From assembly GCA_013399875.1 (NCBI GenBank), contig VXAZ01003272.1:1195941-1259940 (forward strand): a DNA stretch of 64,000 nucleotides, in the 5' to 3' direction. Position 1 is the stretch's first letter. Each line of letters starts with the position of its first letter. The notes beneath the pieces were generated by a model. That model did not search any database. It was not told the DNA's origin and was given only the letters and a program-made list of their open reading frames with translations. A program made the translations under genes and the position numbers. This document shows positions 1 through 9,730 of the stretch, in pieces. Source of the DNA: Gymnorhina tibicen. Lineage: Eukaryota; Chordata; Aves; Passeriformes; Artamidae.

Positions 1-341
1 CTTGGCACCTTGAGCGCCGCAGCTGCCCCACGCCACCGGGCACCGGCACCCAGCGGCTTTTTGTTGTTATTTTAGTGATCTCCGTCACAACTTTTTTTTC
101 CCCACAAAACGCCCGCTGTCATCTGCGCCCCGACGGAGCGGAAGAGCCGCCCCCCGATTGCCACGCCAGCCCTGGGGATGCTGCTGGTGTGGCCTGCAGG
201 GTCACTGCCCGTGCTCGTCCCTGCCCCTGCCACTGCGGGGGCACACGCGGGGACACCCCGGGACAGCCACGCACGGGGGTGCACAGGGCTGGGCACCGAT
301 GGCACGTGGTGGGGATTGCCCACACTTAATATCAAGTCCTA

Positions 342-500
342 GAACTGTGGAATGGTTTGGGCTGGAAGGGATATTGAAGATCATCCAGTTCCACCCCCCT
401 GCCATGGGCAGGGACACCTTCCACTAGACCAGGTTGCTCCAAGCCCCGTCCTTGAACACTTCCAGGGATGGATGGGGCAGCCACAGCTCCTCTGTGTCCT
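342..500 (-). mobile_element. CR1 LINE 3' fragment
   Basis: Reads on the plus strand as the reverse complement of a CR1 3' end: GGAATGGTTTGGGCTGGAAG, then the block giving CCACTAGACCAGGTTGCTCC and ACTTCCAGGGATGG. CR1 copies are 5'-truncated and terminate in short tandem repeats rather than poly(A), which fits. Confidence 0.85.
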
Positions 501-1849
501 CATGATTTACATGGTTTATAGACAGGGAGATACACAGCTTTCTCTGTCTCACGCGGGACATTTCAGAGCCCTCCTGCCAGGTGCTCACCGACCCCTGCTC
601 ATCCCCTGCCCCGCGCTGCCCTCAGCACTCTGCCTTTGAACCTGCTGAACTCTGCTGCTCTCCAGGAAAACATTCCCAGTTTGATTTAAAAACTTCCCGA
701 GCCAGAGCCTGTCCCAATTACTTAGCAGCACACTGCTCCGGTTAATCACCAGTGACCATTTTTAGTAATAATTCCTGCGGGGCCAAGGACTGCAGGGAAA
801 CATCCGCTCCTGCCTTGCTCCCCTTCCCACCATCTGCCCCGGCTTCTCCCGGGCACGGGATGTACAGCAGCAGGCACATAAGGTCAGTGCATTTAGGGAA
901 AAACATGACCACTGAATTAGAGCAGCCGAGCCAGTGAGGAAATCCTAACGCTAATCCCTGATCTTTCACTGACACACGGCAAAGCTCAGCCGAGCCGGCT
1001 GCTTCCCTCCTCCCCAGCCACAGCTGGAAAACACGGATAATGCTGCATTACCTTCCCTGCAGGGCTGCTGCGATTAATAGCAGCAGAGAGCTCCGAAATC
1101 CTTCAGGGATGGGGATGGCAGGGATTAATATTCGGCTAGATGGTCCCCCAGGACCCTTTGCCAACACCGTGCCCCATTTTCTTTATTCTTTGCTATTTAC
1201 TTTTATTTTTTTCTGGGACCCGGGTGGTGTTTAATCTCATTTGGCAGTTATGGATTGTCTCCAAAATAATCAATGTTTGTGCATTCATCTGCATCGCTCA
1301 GCTGATCCCAGAGGGATGAGCATGCAGCGCTGGCGGGAGCCTCGGGCGGAGCATCCCTGCTCTCACTGGCCAAGGAACCAACTTTGCTCCGTGTTTCCAA
1401 GGGGGAAACAAAACCTTTGGTGGTAGCAGGGAGCTCTGCCTCAAATTAATTTCGGTGCCGTCGGGAAAATATCCTGTATCATCCTGCAAATCAGGCAGAA
1501 AATGATGCTCCCCGTGCCTTCCCTCCTGCCTGCACCCTGTGTGCTGTAATGACACGCACGTGTGAGGATGGAGAATCAATGGATCCAGACTCTGCACAGC
1601 GGAATTTTTTCCCCATGTTTCATCTGGTATCAAAAAATCACTACAAAAATACAGCCCTGCCCTTTGTCAGAAGGAAAATACCAAGAGTTCAGCAAACTGC
1701 CAAGTTTTTAGTGTTTAAATTTCCGCTGGCAGCTGCTCTCCACAGCGTCCCAGCCAGTCAAACACCCCGCGGGATCCAGCCAGCCCCAGAGCCCCGGATC
1801 CACGCTGGCAAATCTTCCCAGGTCGGCATCCGCGTGGTCTGAGCTCGTC

Positions 1850-2095
1850 GGGATCTGTCACGTCATCATCTGCGCAGAGGGCAACCAAGTCATGCGAGAA
1901 ACGGGCATTTCTTAAAAAAATACGGGACCCGAAGCGTGAATCGTGGTTGAGTCACTGAAACACGAAACTCGCTAAAGGGATGAATTAGAGCTATTAGAAT
2001 ATAGAGGTAATTACTCATGTGAACAATGCCCTGCTCGACTCTTTAATGATTACACAAATTAGTGCATAAAATTATGTTAATGGCCTTGCAAGCGG
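1850..2095. promoter_or_regulatory. AT-rich candidate conserved non-coding element
   Basis: An AT-rich block between GC-rich flanks, ending immediately before the minisatellite. It starts with a CRE-like TGTCACGTCATCA and contains several TAAT/ATTA cores. Composition and motif density look like a distal enhancer; conservation could not be tested. Confidence 0.25.
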
Positions 2096-2194
2096 CACAT
2101 CCACCCGGCCCGCCCGGCGGGAGGGGACGCAGAGGTGAGCCAGGTCCCCCTCAGCACCCGGGAGCACGGTGAGGGAACGCCGGGAGAGGCTGCA

Positions 2195-2535
2195 GCCCAT
2201 CCTGCGGCTCTGCCGGGCTCTGTGCCTGTCCTGTCCCGCAGTTCTGCCAGGCTCCGTGCCCGTCCCATGGCTCTGCCAGGCTCCATGCCTGTCCCACGGC
2301 ACTGCTGGGCTCCGTGCCCATCCTGCGGCTCTGCCGGGCTCCAGGACCATCCCGCAGCTCCGCCAGGCTCTGTGCCCATCCCATCCTGCAGCTCTGCTCT
2401 GCTCCATGCCCGTCCTGTCCTGCAGCTCTGCCGGGCTCTGTGCCCATCCCGCGGCTCTGCCAGGCTACGTGCCCGTTCTGTCCCATGACTCTGCCAGGCT
2501 CTGTGCCCATCCCATCCCGCAGCTCCGCCGGGGTA
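2195..2535. repeat. Minisatellite, about 11 copies with 30- and 35-bp units
   Basis: Repeated CTCTGCC(A/G)GGCTC(C/T)(G/A)TGCCC(A/G)TCC... The CTCTGCC-like anchor recurs near 2208, 2242, 2271, 2301, 2331, 2358, 2390, 2425, 2455, 2490 and 2522. Spacings cluster at about 30 and 35 bp because some units carry an extra pentamer (CCTGT or CCCAT) before CCGCAG. Long ORFs across this block on both strands are repeat artefacts. Confidence 0.9.
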
Positions 2536-3049
2536 GGACAAAGCACTGCAAGGACCACGCAGTGCGGGTGGGTACAGCATTGACTCACCTTCAGGCGTGC
2601 GGGAGAGGGATTTTAGGGAACGTTTATCACACAGGGAGCTGCCTGGAATCTTCATTTTTCCTAATAATTCAGCTTTTTATTTGAAACCGCTCCAACTGCA
2701 ATTCCAGATAAACTGCTCTTCCCGTGCAGGTGCAGCGAGGATCATTCTGCACTCGGCATGGGGGACTCTCACCAAAGCTGGGGCTGGTTTTAGCCAATCT
2801 AGAAATGACTCTTAATTTTGCTGCACAGCTAAAAACTCTGCTGTTATCAGGAGCAAGAAACCTCAAGGCACAACCAACGCACACAGATCAATGAAAGAAT
2901 CCCCTCTTCTAAAGCAGAAGTTCTGTTAGGAAAAAAAAAACCCAAACAAACAACAGAAAAAAAACCCCCAAACTGTGGTTTCTAGGAGAAACCACAAGTT
3001 TTCTAACCGTTTCTATTTCGGAGCTAGTGCTGGGTTTATTAAGCACGGG

Positions 3050-3350
3050 GCTATCGGGAGGATGTGCAGTTGAGGAGGAGAGGTTCCCTCCCTCTCCACG
3101 TCGCTTCCCGAAGTGTTTGCACAAAGAAGGCAGTATCGGGCCGGGCTGCCGGGCAGCTGCGCGGCCGAGGGCGGCACAGAGGGGCCACCCAGCCCCGGGG
3201 CGCACAATCGCCCTCAGTTGTACCAACAAAGCGGCACTATCGGAAGCGCAGGAGCATCGGAACAGGCGGATTCCCTGCAGGAACGGCGGAGCTCATCCAG
3301 CGCTGCCGGGTAGAAGCACCGGGGAGGGAGCGCTGCCTGCTCGCCGTGCA
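3050..3350. other. Small CpG-rich patch
   Basis: Locally dense CpG (for example GGGCAGCTGCGCGGCCGAGG and neighbouring segments) in an otherwise ordinary intergenic stretch. There is no convincing ORF or splice structure. It may be a weak CpG island for a non-coding transcript or an enhancer. Confidence 0.3.
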
Positions 3351-3854
3351 GCAGAAACCCGCCTGCTTCTGGATGGAAAAATGATTTAGGAGAGGGGGTT
3401 ACATTCGGATGTCCCCACCCGCTTTAACAAAGGCAATTCCATTTCCCTACCCGCTTCCACCTTTTTCAGAGAGAATGGACTCTCAAAACATTTAGTTTCA
3501 GGGAGAACACATTCATAAAAAAAGACACCTGGTGCCTTGGTTGGCATCTGGTGAAATCCTAGCAAATCCCTTCCCGGAAGACGTGCTGGTGGAACGGCCA
3601 CCACGGGCTGCCTGCCCGTTCCCACTAATGCACGAGGATATTAAAATCAATGCCAGTTTTACCCACCAGCCCCAGCCGGGCGAGCGGATGGCTCCCAGGG
3701 CCCTGCCTGGAAGCAGAGTCCCCACGGGGGAAGTCAAGCAGGCACTTACTCAGATTCACTTTCATCCTTGGAGAAGCTGAAGGGCAGAAGAGATGGCACA
3801 GGGCTGCCTGGGTTGTGCCAGGCAGGAGTGTTGCTCCCAAAACTCACTGACTCC

Positions 3855-4035
3855 TCACCATCTCTGTCACAACGTTAATGAACTCATAATGTGGTGTAAT
3901 TAAAAACTGAGAGTGTCAGGAGGCACAGCCTCCTCCAGTTAACTTCTCCTAACGCTGTCAAACCTGGTTCATAGCACATTTCTGAGATATTAATTTAATT
4001 CCTCTATTTTATGTCAATCAGAGAACACGATGTTC
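3855..4035. promoter_or_regulatory. AT-rich candidate regulatory block
   Basis: Contains GTTAATGAAC, TAATTAAAAA, GTTAAC and TATTAATTTAATTCC, a cluster of homeodomain-type cores flanked by GC-richer DNA. No ORF of note. Judged on composition only. Confidence 0.22.
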
Positions 4036-4730
4036 CCCCCGAGGACAGTGGAACACGCTGGATCAGAATCTGAAATTAAAGCACAGGGCACTGGGGAAAG
4101 CCTTGCTTCACCCTGTGGCTTCCCTGCTCCAGCACTGCCTGGCTGGCTGTTCACAGCACGGTGACAAAACAATTTTACGGGAAAAAAGGTGGAATGCACG
4201 AGTTCCACACTGGGAACAGGTTTATTACAGGATCTCAAAGTGCTTCACAAACACCACAGCTGGGACACAGAGAACAAAGCGAGTGGGTGATGCCGGGGCA
4301 GGAACAGGACCAGCAGCTCCTGCTGGAGCGACCCAAACTCTCCCCTTGGAGGTGGAAAGCCAAAATGAGAGAACCCAGGAGTATTTTCCGGGTGAAATGG
4401 AAAGGCAGCCTTTCCACTCCTCAGGGAGGATCGCAGCCTTCTGGCACCGGTGTGGTCCCCACCGGCTCTGAGAGGCTCCACGTCAGCTTTCCAGGAAGGT
4501 GACACTCCACAAATGCCAGTGTAGAGAACGCTGTGTTCCCATCACCTCCTCTTCCCGGGAGTCAGTGTCCTCTCGGGGCATCCACAGGGTGATCCAAACC
4601 GCTGAGATAATCTCAGGAGCAAACAATCCTCAGGTATTTCCCGCTCCAGGAGCTGATCCACGCACAGGTGAGGCTTGGAGCACATCCTGCACCCACCGGC
4701 TCCCTGGTGCCAGAACCAGGTTTGACAAAT

Positions 4731-4877
4731 TACAGCTTTCCTGCGCCTCCAGCACACACCTTGTACAGGGAATTCCGAGTTACAGCCTTCCTGCGCCTCC
4801 AGCACACACCTTGTACAGGGAATTCCGAGTTACAGCCTTCCTGCACCTCCAGCACACACCTTGTACAGGGAATTCCG
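4731..4877. repeat. Tandem repeat, 3 copies of a 50-bp unit
   Basis: Units at 4731-4780, 4781-4830 and 4831-4877 begin TACAG(C/T)(C/T)TTC and contain AGCACACACCTTGTACAGGG. Neighbouring copies differ by about one base apart from the truncated end, so the array is young or homogenised. Confidence 0.95.
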
Positions 4878-5800
4878 CATCTTAGTTGGCTGAACTGCCC
4901 CTGAAATTGGTGCTGCACACGTTGATGAGCTGCCTGGACTCCCTGGGTCAGAACTAAGGCTTGTATTTCAGAGTGAGGATGCTGATCCCTTGGGTCTGCT
5001 GGGGTCCTCCACTCCTTCGCCCCATGGGTCCTTTGGAGAGTGATCCTATCCAAACTCCAGTCCTGGCACACCAGACTCTTCAGGTTTCCCTTTGTGAAGC
5101 ACCCTGAGCACGCCTGTACCCTTTAAAATCGCTTTCACATTCCTTTGCCACCGGTGATGGAACAGATCAATTCCCAGAAGTTTGGGGTTTTTGCACCGAA
5201 CTTCACCTGTTTCCCCAGCTCACACCTGTGTGCCCCGGAGCCCCCACTGCCCTCCCTTGTTTCCCACTTCCAACAAACTTCTCTGGCAACAGTCGCACCC
5301 CAGCTTCCCCAGGGCTGCAGCCTCCTCTGGGCATCCTTCCACCTGGGAAGGTGCCGTGTCCAGCCTGGCCACGGCTGCCACGAGGGTGCAGTTCCCTGTG
5401 CCCACAGCTCAGGGATTAGCCCAAGATCCCAGCTCCTGCTCAGTTTCATCCACCCACTCCAGTAATGGTCACACAGATCAGTTCTGCCCCCATTTATCCT
5501 CAGGACAAGCCCACAACTCCCCCATTTTCCCCGCGTGATCTCCCATCAATGCTCGTATTAACACTCCCTCCCTTTAGGCACGGAGAATTCATTCTTTTCC
5601 CCTCCCCATCTACCAAATTCCACCCATTTCCCAGGGAGCTGATCCTTTATTGAGGAGAAGCTCAAACATGGACGCTTCCTGTGGAACACTCCAGCTCTGT
5701 TCCACACAAAAGGCTTTTGTCCGGATCCCCAACGCGAGGGCGGTGGGCGAGGACGAGGCTCCGCGACCAACGATGACACGGGGCGTGTTTTTGTAAAAAT

Positions 5801-5806
5801 TTTATT
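5801..5806 (-). terminator. SRSF1: Distal polyadenylation signal of SRSF1 (AATAAA)
   Basis: TTTATT on the plus strand reads AATAAA on the SRSF1 strand, followed by a T-rich then GT-rich stretch as expected for a cleavage region near 5780. Beyond it the sequence becomes GC-rich intergenic DNA. Confidence 0.6.
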
Positions 5807-6773
5807 TGTCAAAGAAAAAAAAGCAATGGCCAATTGAAACCTACGTCATCTTTTAACTCCAATTTTGGTCTTTAAATTTAGAGAAATGACTTATTTACTT
5901 TTTTTATTTTTTTAAAACAAACCCCCCTTTTTCCCCTTTAAGGTTTACCATCTACTCGTGCTGAATCCTTCCAAGGAGATTGCTCCAGCGTACCTCTCCA
6001 GGTCCTCGCTTTGCTCCTTTTACCAAAAAAATGCAAAACTCCATCGTGCATCTTAAGGGCTCCAATCGTCAAAAATAGGAAAAAAATATCTTTGGAATAG
6101 CCAATTGAGTTGAATAAAAAAATCCACACGAATGCGGTTTGGTTGGGGCAGGAATCCACTCCTATGTTCCTGGTAATTTGATCCCGCTCCATGAATCCTT
6201 GTAATTCAGCCTCCCTATCCTATCCACATTATGATTTGAATCCAATGATCCAGCTCCAAGGATTGGGATCCAGTGAGCCCTCTCCAATCCAAACCTTTAT
6301 AACCAGCAAAACCAAAAAAGAGGAGGCAAAAAGTTAGATACTGTAATGAAAAAATAGGATTCTGGGGAATGATCAGTTATGTTTGCCATCAATTAATTCA
6401 GATGTACAGTAATAACTATCAATTCCCCAAAACAAACTTTCCAATGGTGATGCTCAAATAATTTCTTTAGAAATGTTAATTACTATTTGGAGGAAACATT
6501 GTAAATATTTACAATATGTCAACTGGAAATGCCAACATACTCAGCGCATTGGTGGGTACGAGGTTTTGTGGTTGTAAAAAATGGTTTTACTAAACTGGAA
6601 AAGCTTTAACTGCTCGGTCTATCCACCTACTATGGAATGGCTGGACTACAGCTGCACTCCCAGCTGGAGGGAACGTTAACAATTGGTGTTTTCACACGGA
6701 TCGTGAGTCAATCGTGAATTAGTCTGAGGGGGCAGGGCTGAGACTTAAATTATTCCCCACTAGGTTTGCTATT

Positions 6774-6779
6774 TTTATT
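6774..6779 (-). terminator. SRSF1: Internal (proximal) polyadenylation signal in the SRSF1 3' UTR
   Basis: AATAAA on the SRSF1 strand, about 960 nt after the stop codon. Use would give a shorter 3' UTR that still contains the 7211-7330 cassette. Inferred from the hexamer only. Confidence 0.35.
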
Positions 6780-7210
6780 TTGCTTTCATTCTGGTACTTA
6801 TAAAAATGCAACAGCCACGCTGTATCAGTCACACAGAGGACATGCAGATTTTAGCAGTATTGATATTATACTCTGATTGCAAGTTCTACTACAAGTGTAC
6901 GGATACTACGGACATGGACACTTGTAACCAAACGCTGCGGGACAAATAAACCAATACTCCCCCCCCAGCCCCGGTTATTCCTTTAAAAAACTAGAATGGA
7001 ATAGAGAATTACAAAAGCAGGGATTTGGCCACAATTGCCCCCCCGGAAAAAGAAGTTTTAAAAGAGAAGAGCAATCGCAGCCTGCGGTCACGAGAACATG
7101 CCTGAAGCGACACGTGGGGACACGTATGTGCTCGGCCTCAATTCCCCTGTCTCTCAGTATAAGGTCAATACTGCCAAGTTCATCTGTGACAATAGCACTT
7201 GGAGTCATAC

Positions 7211-7330
7211 CATTGCCTCCATTATTGATCTGATCCTCCTCAATCCTCCTTTTGACAATCCTAAAATGATTGACATGTGCTCCACAATCCTTTAATCCAA
7301 AGCATTCTTAATCCATCTCTTCAGATATGT
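7211..7330 (-). other. SRSF1: Candidate regulated cassette exon inside the SRSF1 3' UTR
   Basis: On the SRSF1 strand, this 120 nt block is preceded by a pyrimidine-rich tract ending TTTCTGTAG (AG at 7332-7331) and followed by GTATGACT (GT at 7210-7209), so it has both splice sites. Its second half carries at least four GGA motifs (AGGATT, AGGAGGATT, GAGGAGGAT, TGGAGG), the class of element that SRSF1 itself binds. An upstream donor GTGAGTAT at 7586 would give a 255 nt intron in the 3' UTR; a CAG acceptor with a short T-rich tract ends at 6935. Splicing here lies more than 55 nt downstream of the normal stop and would be expected to trigger nonsense-mediated decay. Its use as an exon is inferred. 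Confidence 0.55.
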
Positions 7331-7738
7331 CTACAGAAAGACACACGAAAAGGCAAGATAAAATGTAAGATTCCCCCAGAAGAGACAAGTTAGCCACAAA
7401 CATCCCAACATCCCCAGCTCGTCTCGACCACAGCGGAACACTGAGACATTTACACAGCAATACCACAGCTCCAAGAATGTTGGTATTGAACTAGAACTAA
7501 ACCGGAACAATCCTGACTGACAGCAATTAAAATACAATTTACCAAAGACAGGAGGGGAATGTCGGTGTCGAGGAGCAAATACTCACTAGGGATTTTACAC
7601 AAGAATGCAATTCAACACTTCAGCCAATTCGAGTAAAACAGTTGGAATTTAAAAAAAAAAAATAATGAAAGACTGTACTAAGTAAAGGAAAACTGTGTAC
7701 AACATGGGGTTCTACAAAAAGATCAGAGCTAGTGATGT

Positions 7739-9162
7739 TTATGTACGAGATCGGGATCTGCTGTGGCGGGGAGAGTAGCGTGGAGATCCTCTGCTTCTTC
7801 TTGGGGAATAACTGCGGCTTCTGCTGTTGCTTCGACTACGGCTCCTGCTACGACTACGGCTGCGGGACCGAGATCTTCCATAGCTTGGGCTTCTTGGGCC
7901 ATCAACTTTAACACGGATGTAGGCAGTTTCTCCCTATTGAATAGACAGAACTTTCGATTGAAACGTCGAGGCTTCAGAGCCATGTTTCAGGCATGCTGAC
8001 AGACTGCAGACAGCGTTACTACAGCCGGGACAGACAGCAGAGCTTACACGTCTATCTCCAGCCTGACCACACACTTATTTAGCCGCTTTGTAACCAAACA
8101 ATGAACACCACACGTTCCTTACCTTCAAATCCTAACGTTAAGCCCTTTGTATCCAATTCTGGCCAAAGAAAGTAAGTGTGATACCTACCTCGTGAGATCT
8201 AAATTTAGTGTTATCCAGCTTTCGCACAGCGTAGGTCATGTCTTCCTTCCGCACAAACTCCACGACACCAGTGCCATCTCGGAAAACATCAGCATAACAT
8301 ACATCACCTGCTTCACGCATGTGATCCTTTAAATCCTGCCAACTTCCACTTGGAGGCAGCCCTACAGAAAAACCAAGACGCGACTTTAAAACCGGATTAG
8401 ACCTTCACCTCCTGTAGTTGCAGCAGCAGCAGCGGCGCAGTGAAGGAGAGGAGCGCTCAGCATCGGGGGGACACCACTCCTCCCCTCCCGAAGCACGCGG
8501 GACGATGCTTTTTAAGGAGAAGCTCGCAGCAGCACCGCGCCTGCAGGACCCCGGGGGAGCACTTAGGCTGAGAGCAATGACTCACCCGAGACGATCACTC
8601 TGTACTCCGAGCGCCGGGACGGGGGGCCGTACCTGCCCCGGGGGGCTCCTCCCCCTCCGCCGCCGCCGCCGCCTCTGCCGGTGCCGCGGCCGCTCCGAGG
8701 GAACTCCACGCGGAGGCGATACCCATCGTAGTCGTAGCCGTCCCGCCCGTAGACGGCGTCCTCCGCGTCCCTGCGGGCGGCACGGGGCGGGCGGTGAGCG
8801 CGGCCGCCGCACCCCCCGCCTTTGTTCCCGCTTCCCGCCCGCCTCTCCCCGCCCGCCGCCTCACCAGGCCCCGTTAGCGCGGCCCAGGGCGCGGGGCGAT
8901 GCTCCCGGGCGGGCAACGGCGGCTCCGTTGGGGCTGGGAGGCCCAGGGCAGCGCCAGAGGGGTCTCACCTGGGGTCCTCAAACTCGACGAAGGCGAAGGG
9001 CGGGCCCCCGCGGCGGTTCTTCAAGTCGATGTCGCGGATGGCGCCGTACTTGTAGAACACGTCCTCGATGTCCTTGGTGCGGATGTCGGGGGGCAGGTTC
9101 CCCACGTAGATGCGGCAGTCGTTGTTGCCGGCCGGGCCGCGGATGACGCCGCCGCCGGACAT
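7739..9162 (-). CDS. SRSF1: SRSF1, serine/arginine-rich splicing factor 1 (SF2/ASF), complete CDS
   Basis: Four coding exons on the minus strand: 9162-8969, 8770-8586, 8361-8189 and 7933-7739 (ends in TAA). All introns are GT-AG and the phases join exactly to 747 nt, 248 aa plus stop, the human SRSF1 length. Order: RRM1 (about residues 16-91) with RNP2 CRIYVGNL and RNP1 PPFAFVEF; a glycine-rich hinge (about 92-119) with a run of nine glycines; pseudo-RRM2 (about 121-195) with the invariant SWQDLKDHM helix; an RS domain from about 198 with consecutive RS dipeptides ending RSRSRT. The family binds purine-rich GGA exonic enhancers, recruits U1 snRNP/U2AF, and shuttles between nucleus and cytoplasm under SRPK/CLK phosphorylation. 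From memory, human differs at a few residues (SENRVVVSG where this has [16 protein letters not shown] where this has ADVFRDG). The ATG follows a CpG-island leader. It is divergent from DYNLL2, as in mammals. Confidence 0.98.
8138..8188 (-). other. SRSF1: Read-through extension of SRSF1 exon 3 into intron 3 (alternative C-terminus)
   Basis: If the exon 3 donor at 8188 is not used, the reading frame continues for 16 residues ([16 protein letters not shown]) and stops at 8138. The protein would be about 200 residues and lack the whole RS domain. The human RS-less isoform ASF-3, as I remember it, ends in a very similar tail with the QNWIQ core, which would mean intronic sequence is conserved at the protein level between birds and mammals. 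Retention is not shown by the sequence itself. Confidence 0.5.
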
Positions 9163-9418
9163 GGCGAGGTCGGCAATGTTTGCGGCGGCGCGGGGCGGTG
9201 CGGGCGGCGCGGGGCGGCGGTGGCGGGGCCGGGCCGGGCTCTCGGAGCGCTCGTCACCTCCCCCGACCGCCGCTTCAAAATGGCGCCCGCGGCTCCGCTC
9301 GCGCTGCCTCTGCGCGCACCGATCTCACCCCGGGACGCAGCACCGGCCGCAGCACCGCCCGCGCTCACGGCGGACCAGCAGCGCACGCGTCTTCCGCCGC
9401 GCCCTCACTCTCCCGCCC

Positions 9419-9430
9419 CGCGCATGCGCA
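9419..9430. promoter_or_regulatory. NRF1 binding site
   Basis: CGCGCATGCGCA matches the NRF1 consensus YGCGCAYGCGCR at all 12 positions and sits 257 bp upstream of the SRSF1 start codon, a usual place for NRF1 in CpG-island promoters. Confidence 0.65.
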
Positions 9431-9607
9431 GTTTCACCGCAAAGTAGTCCCTCGGTTCTTGCCGCTTCGGAGAAGCCGGGTCCGTGCGAGTAGTGCGGCC
9501 GCGGGGCCCGAGGGCGCGGCGAGCTCAGTTATGCCGTGGGGCCCGCCGGTGCCCGCGGCAGGCAAAAGACGCGCCACTCGGCAGCGGCTTCAACGGCGGC
9601 GGCTGCG

Positions 9608-9615
9608 TGACGTCA
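9608..9615. promoter_or_regulatory. Full palindromic CRE (TGACGTCA)
   Basis: Exact CREB/ATF palindrome with flanking GCG and CGTCC, in the CpG island. A full CRE with its CpG intact in a promoter is usually functional. Confidence 0.6.
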
Positions 9616-9664
9616 CGTCCGGTGCGGCGCCCCGCGCCTTTAGGCCCGGCCGGGGAGGGCGCGG

Positions 9665-9730
9665 CCCACAATGCACTGCGCGGGACGGCGGGGGCGTTTG
9701 GCGCCAAGCGCGGGGCGCGTCCCACAATGC
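9665..9730. promoter_or_regulatory. Paired CCCACAATGC elements flanking an E2F-like palindrome
   Basis: CCCACAATGC occurs at 9665-9674 and again at 9721-9730, 56 bp apart and in the same orientation. It resembles the CCCAGAATGC core bound by ZNF143/THAP11. Between them TTTGGCGCCAA (9697-9707) contains a perfect 10-bp palindrome of E2F type. Protein assignments are by motif resemblance only. Confidence 0.4.

Larger units (their letters stand above)
1..5784. other. Intergenic flank beyond the 3' end of SRSF1
   Basis: No coding gene recognised. ORFs here are short, overlap on both strands and look like chance products of GC-rich sequence. Contents: CR1 tail (342-500), minisatellite (2195-2535), A-rich low-complexity DNA (about 2930-2975), a CpG-rich patch (3050-3350), a 3 x 50 bp tandem repeat (4731-4877), and AT-rich TAAT-containing blocks at about 1180-1300, 1850-2095 and 3855-4035. 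In mammals VEZF1 lies on this side of SRSF1, but none of its zinc-finger exons is present. Confidence 0.7.
5785..7738 (-). other. SRSF1: SRSF1 3' untranslated region (about 2 kb)
   Basis: Sequence from the TAA at 7739 to the region just past the distal AATAAA at 5801-5806. It is AT-rich compared with its surroundings and has no coding ORF. It holds an internal AATAAA, a strong GTGAGTAT donor-like site at 7586-7579, and a splice-bounded GGA-rich cassette at 7211-7330. The 3' UTR of mammalian SRSF1 is long, strongly conserved and alternatively spliced for autoregulation; the same features here suggest the circuit is retained. The exact 3' end is inferred from the polyadenylation signal, not observed. 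Confidence 0.8.

Noticed and set aside
2072..2684. Open frames of 110-190 codons on both strands around 2.1-2.7 kb
   Set aside because: Produced by the minisatellite; periodic peptide on both strands.
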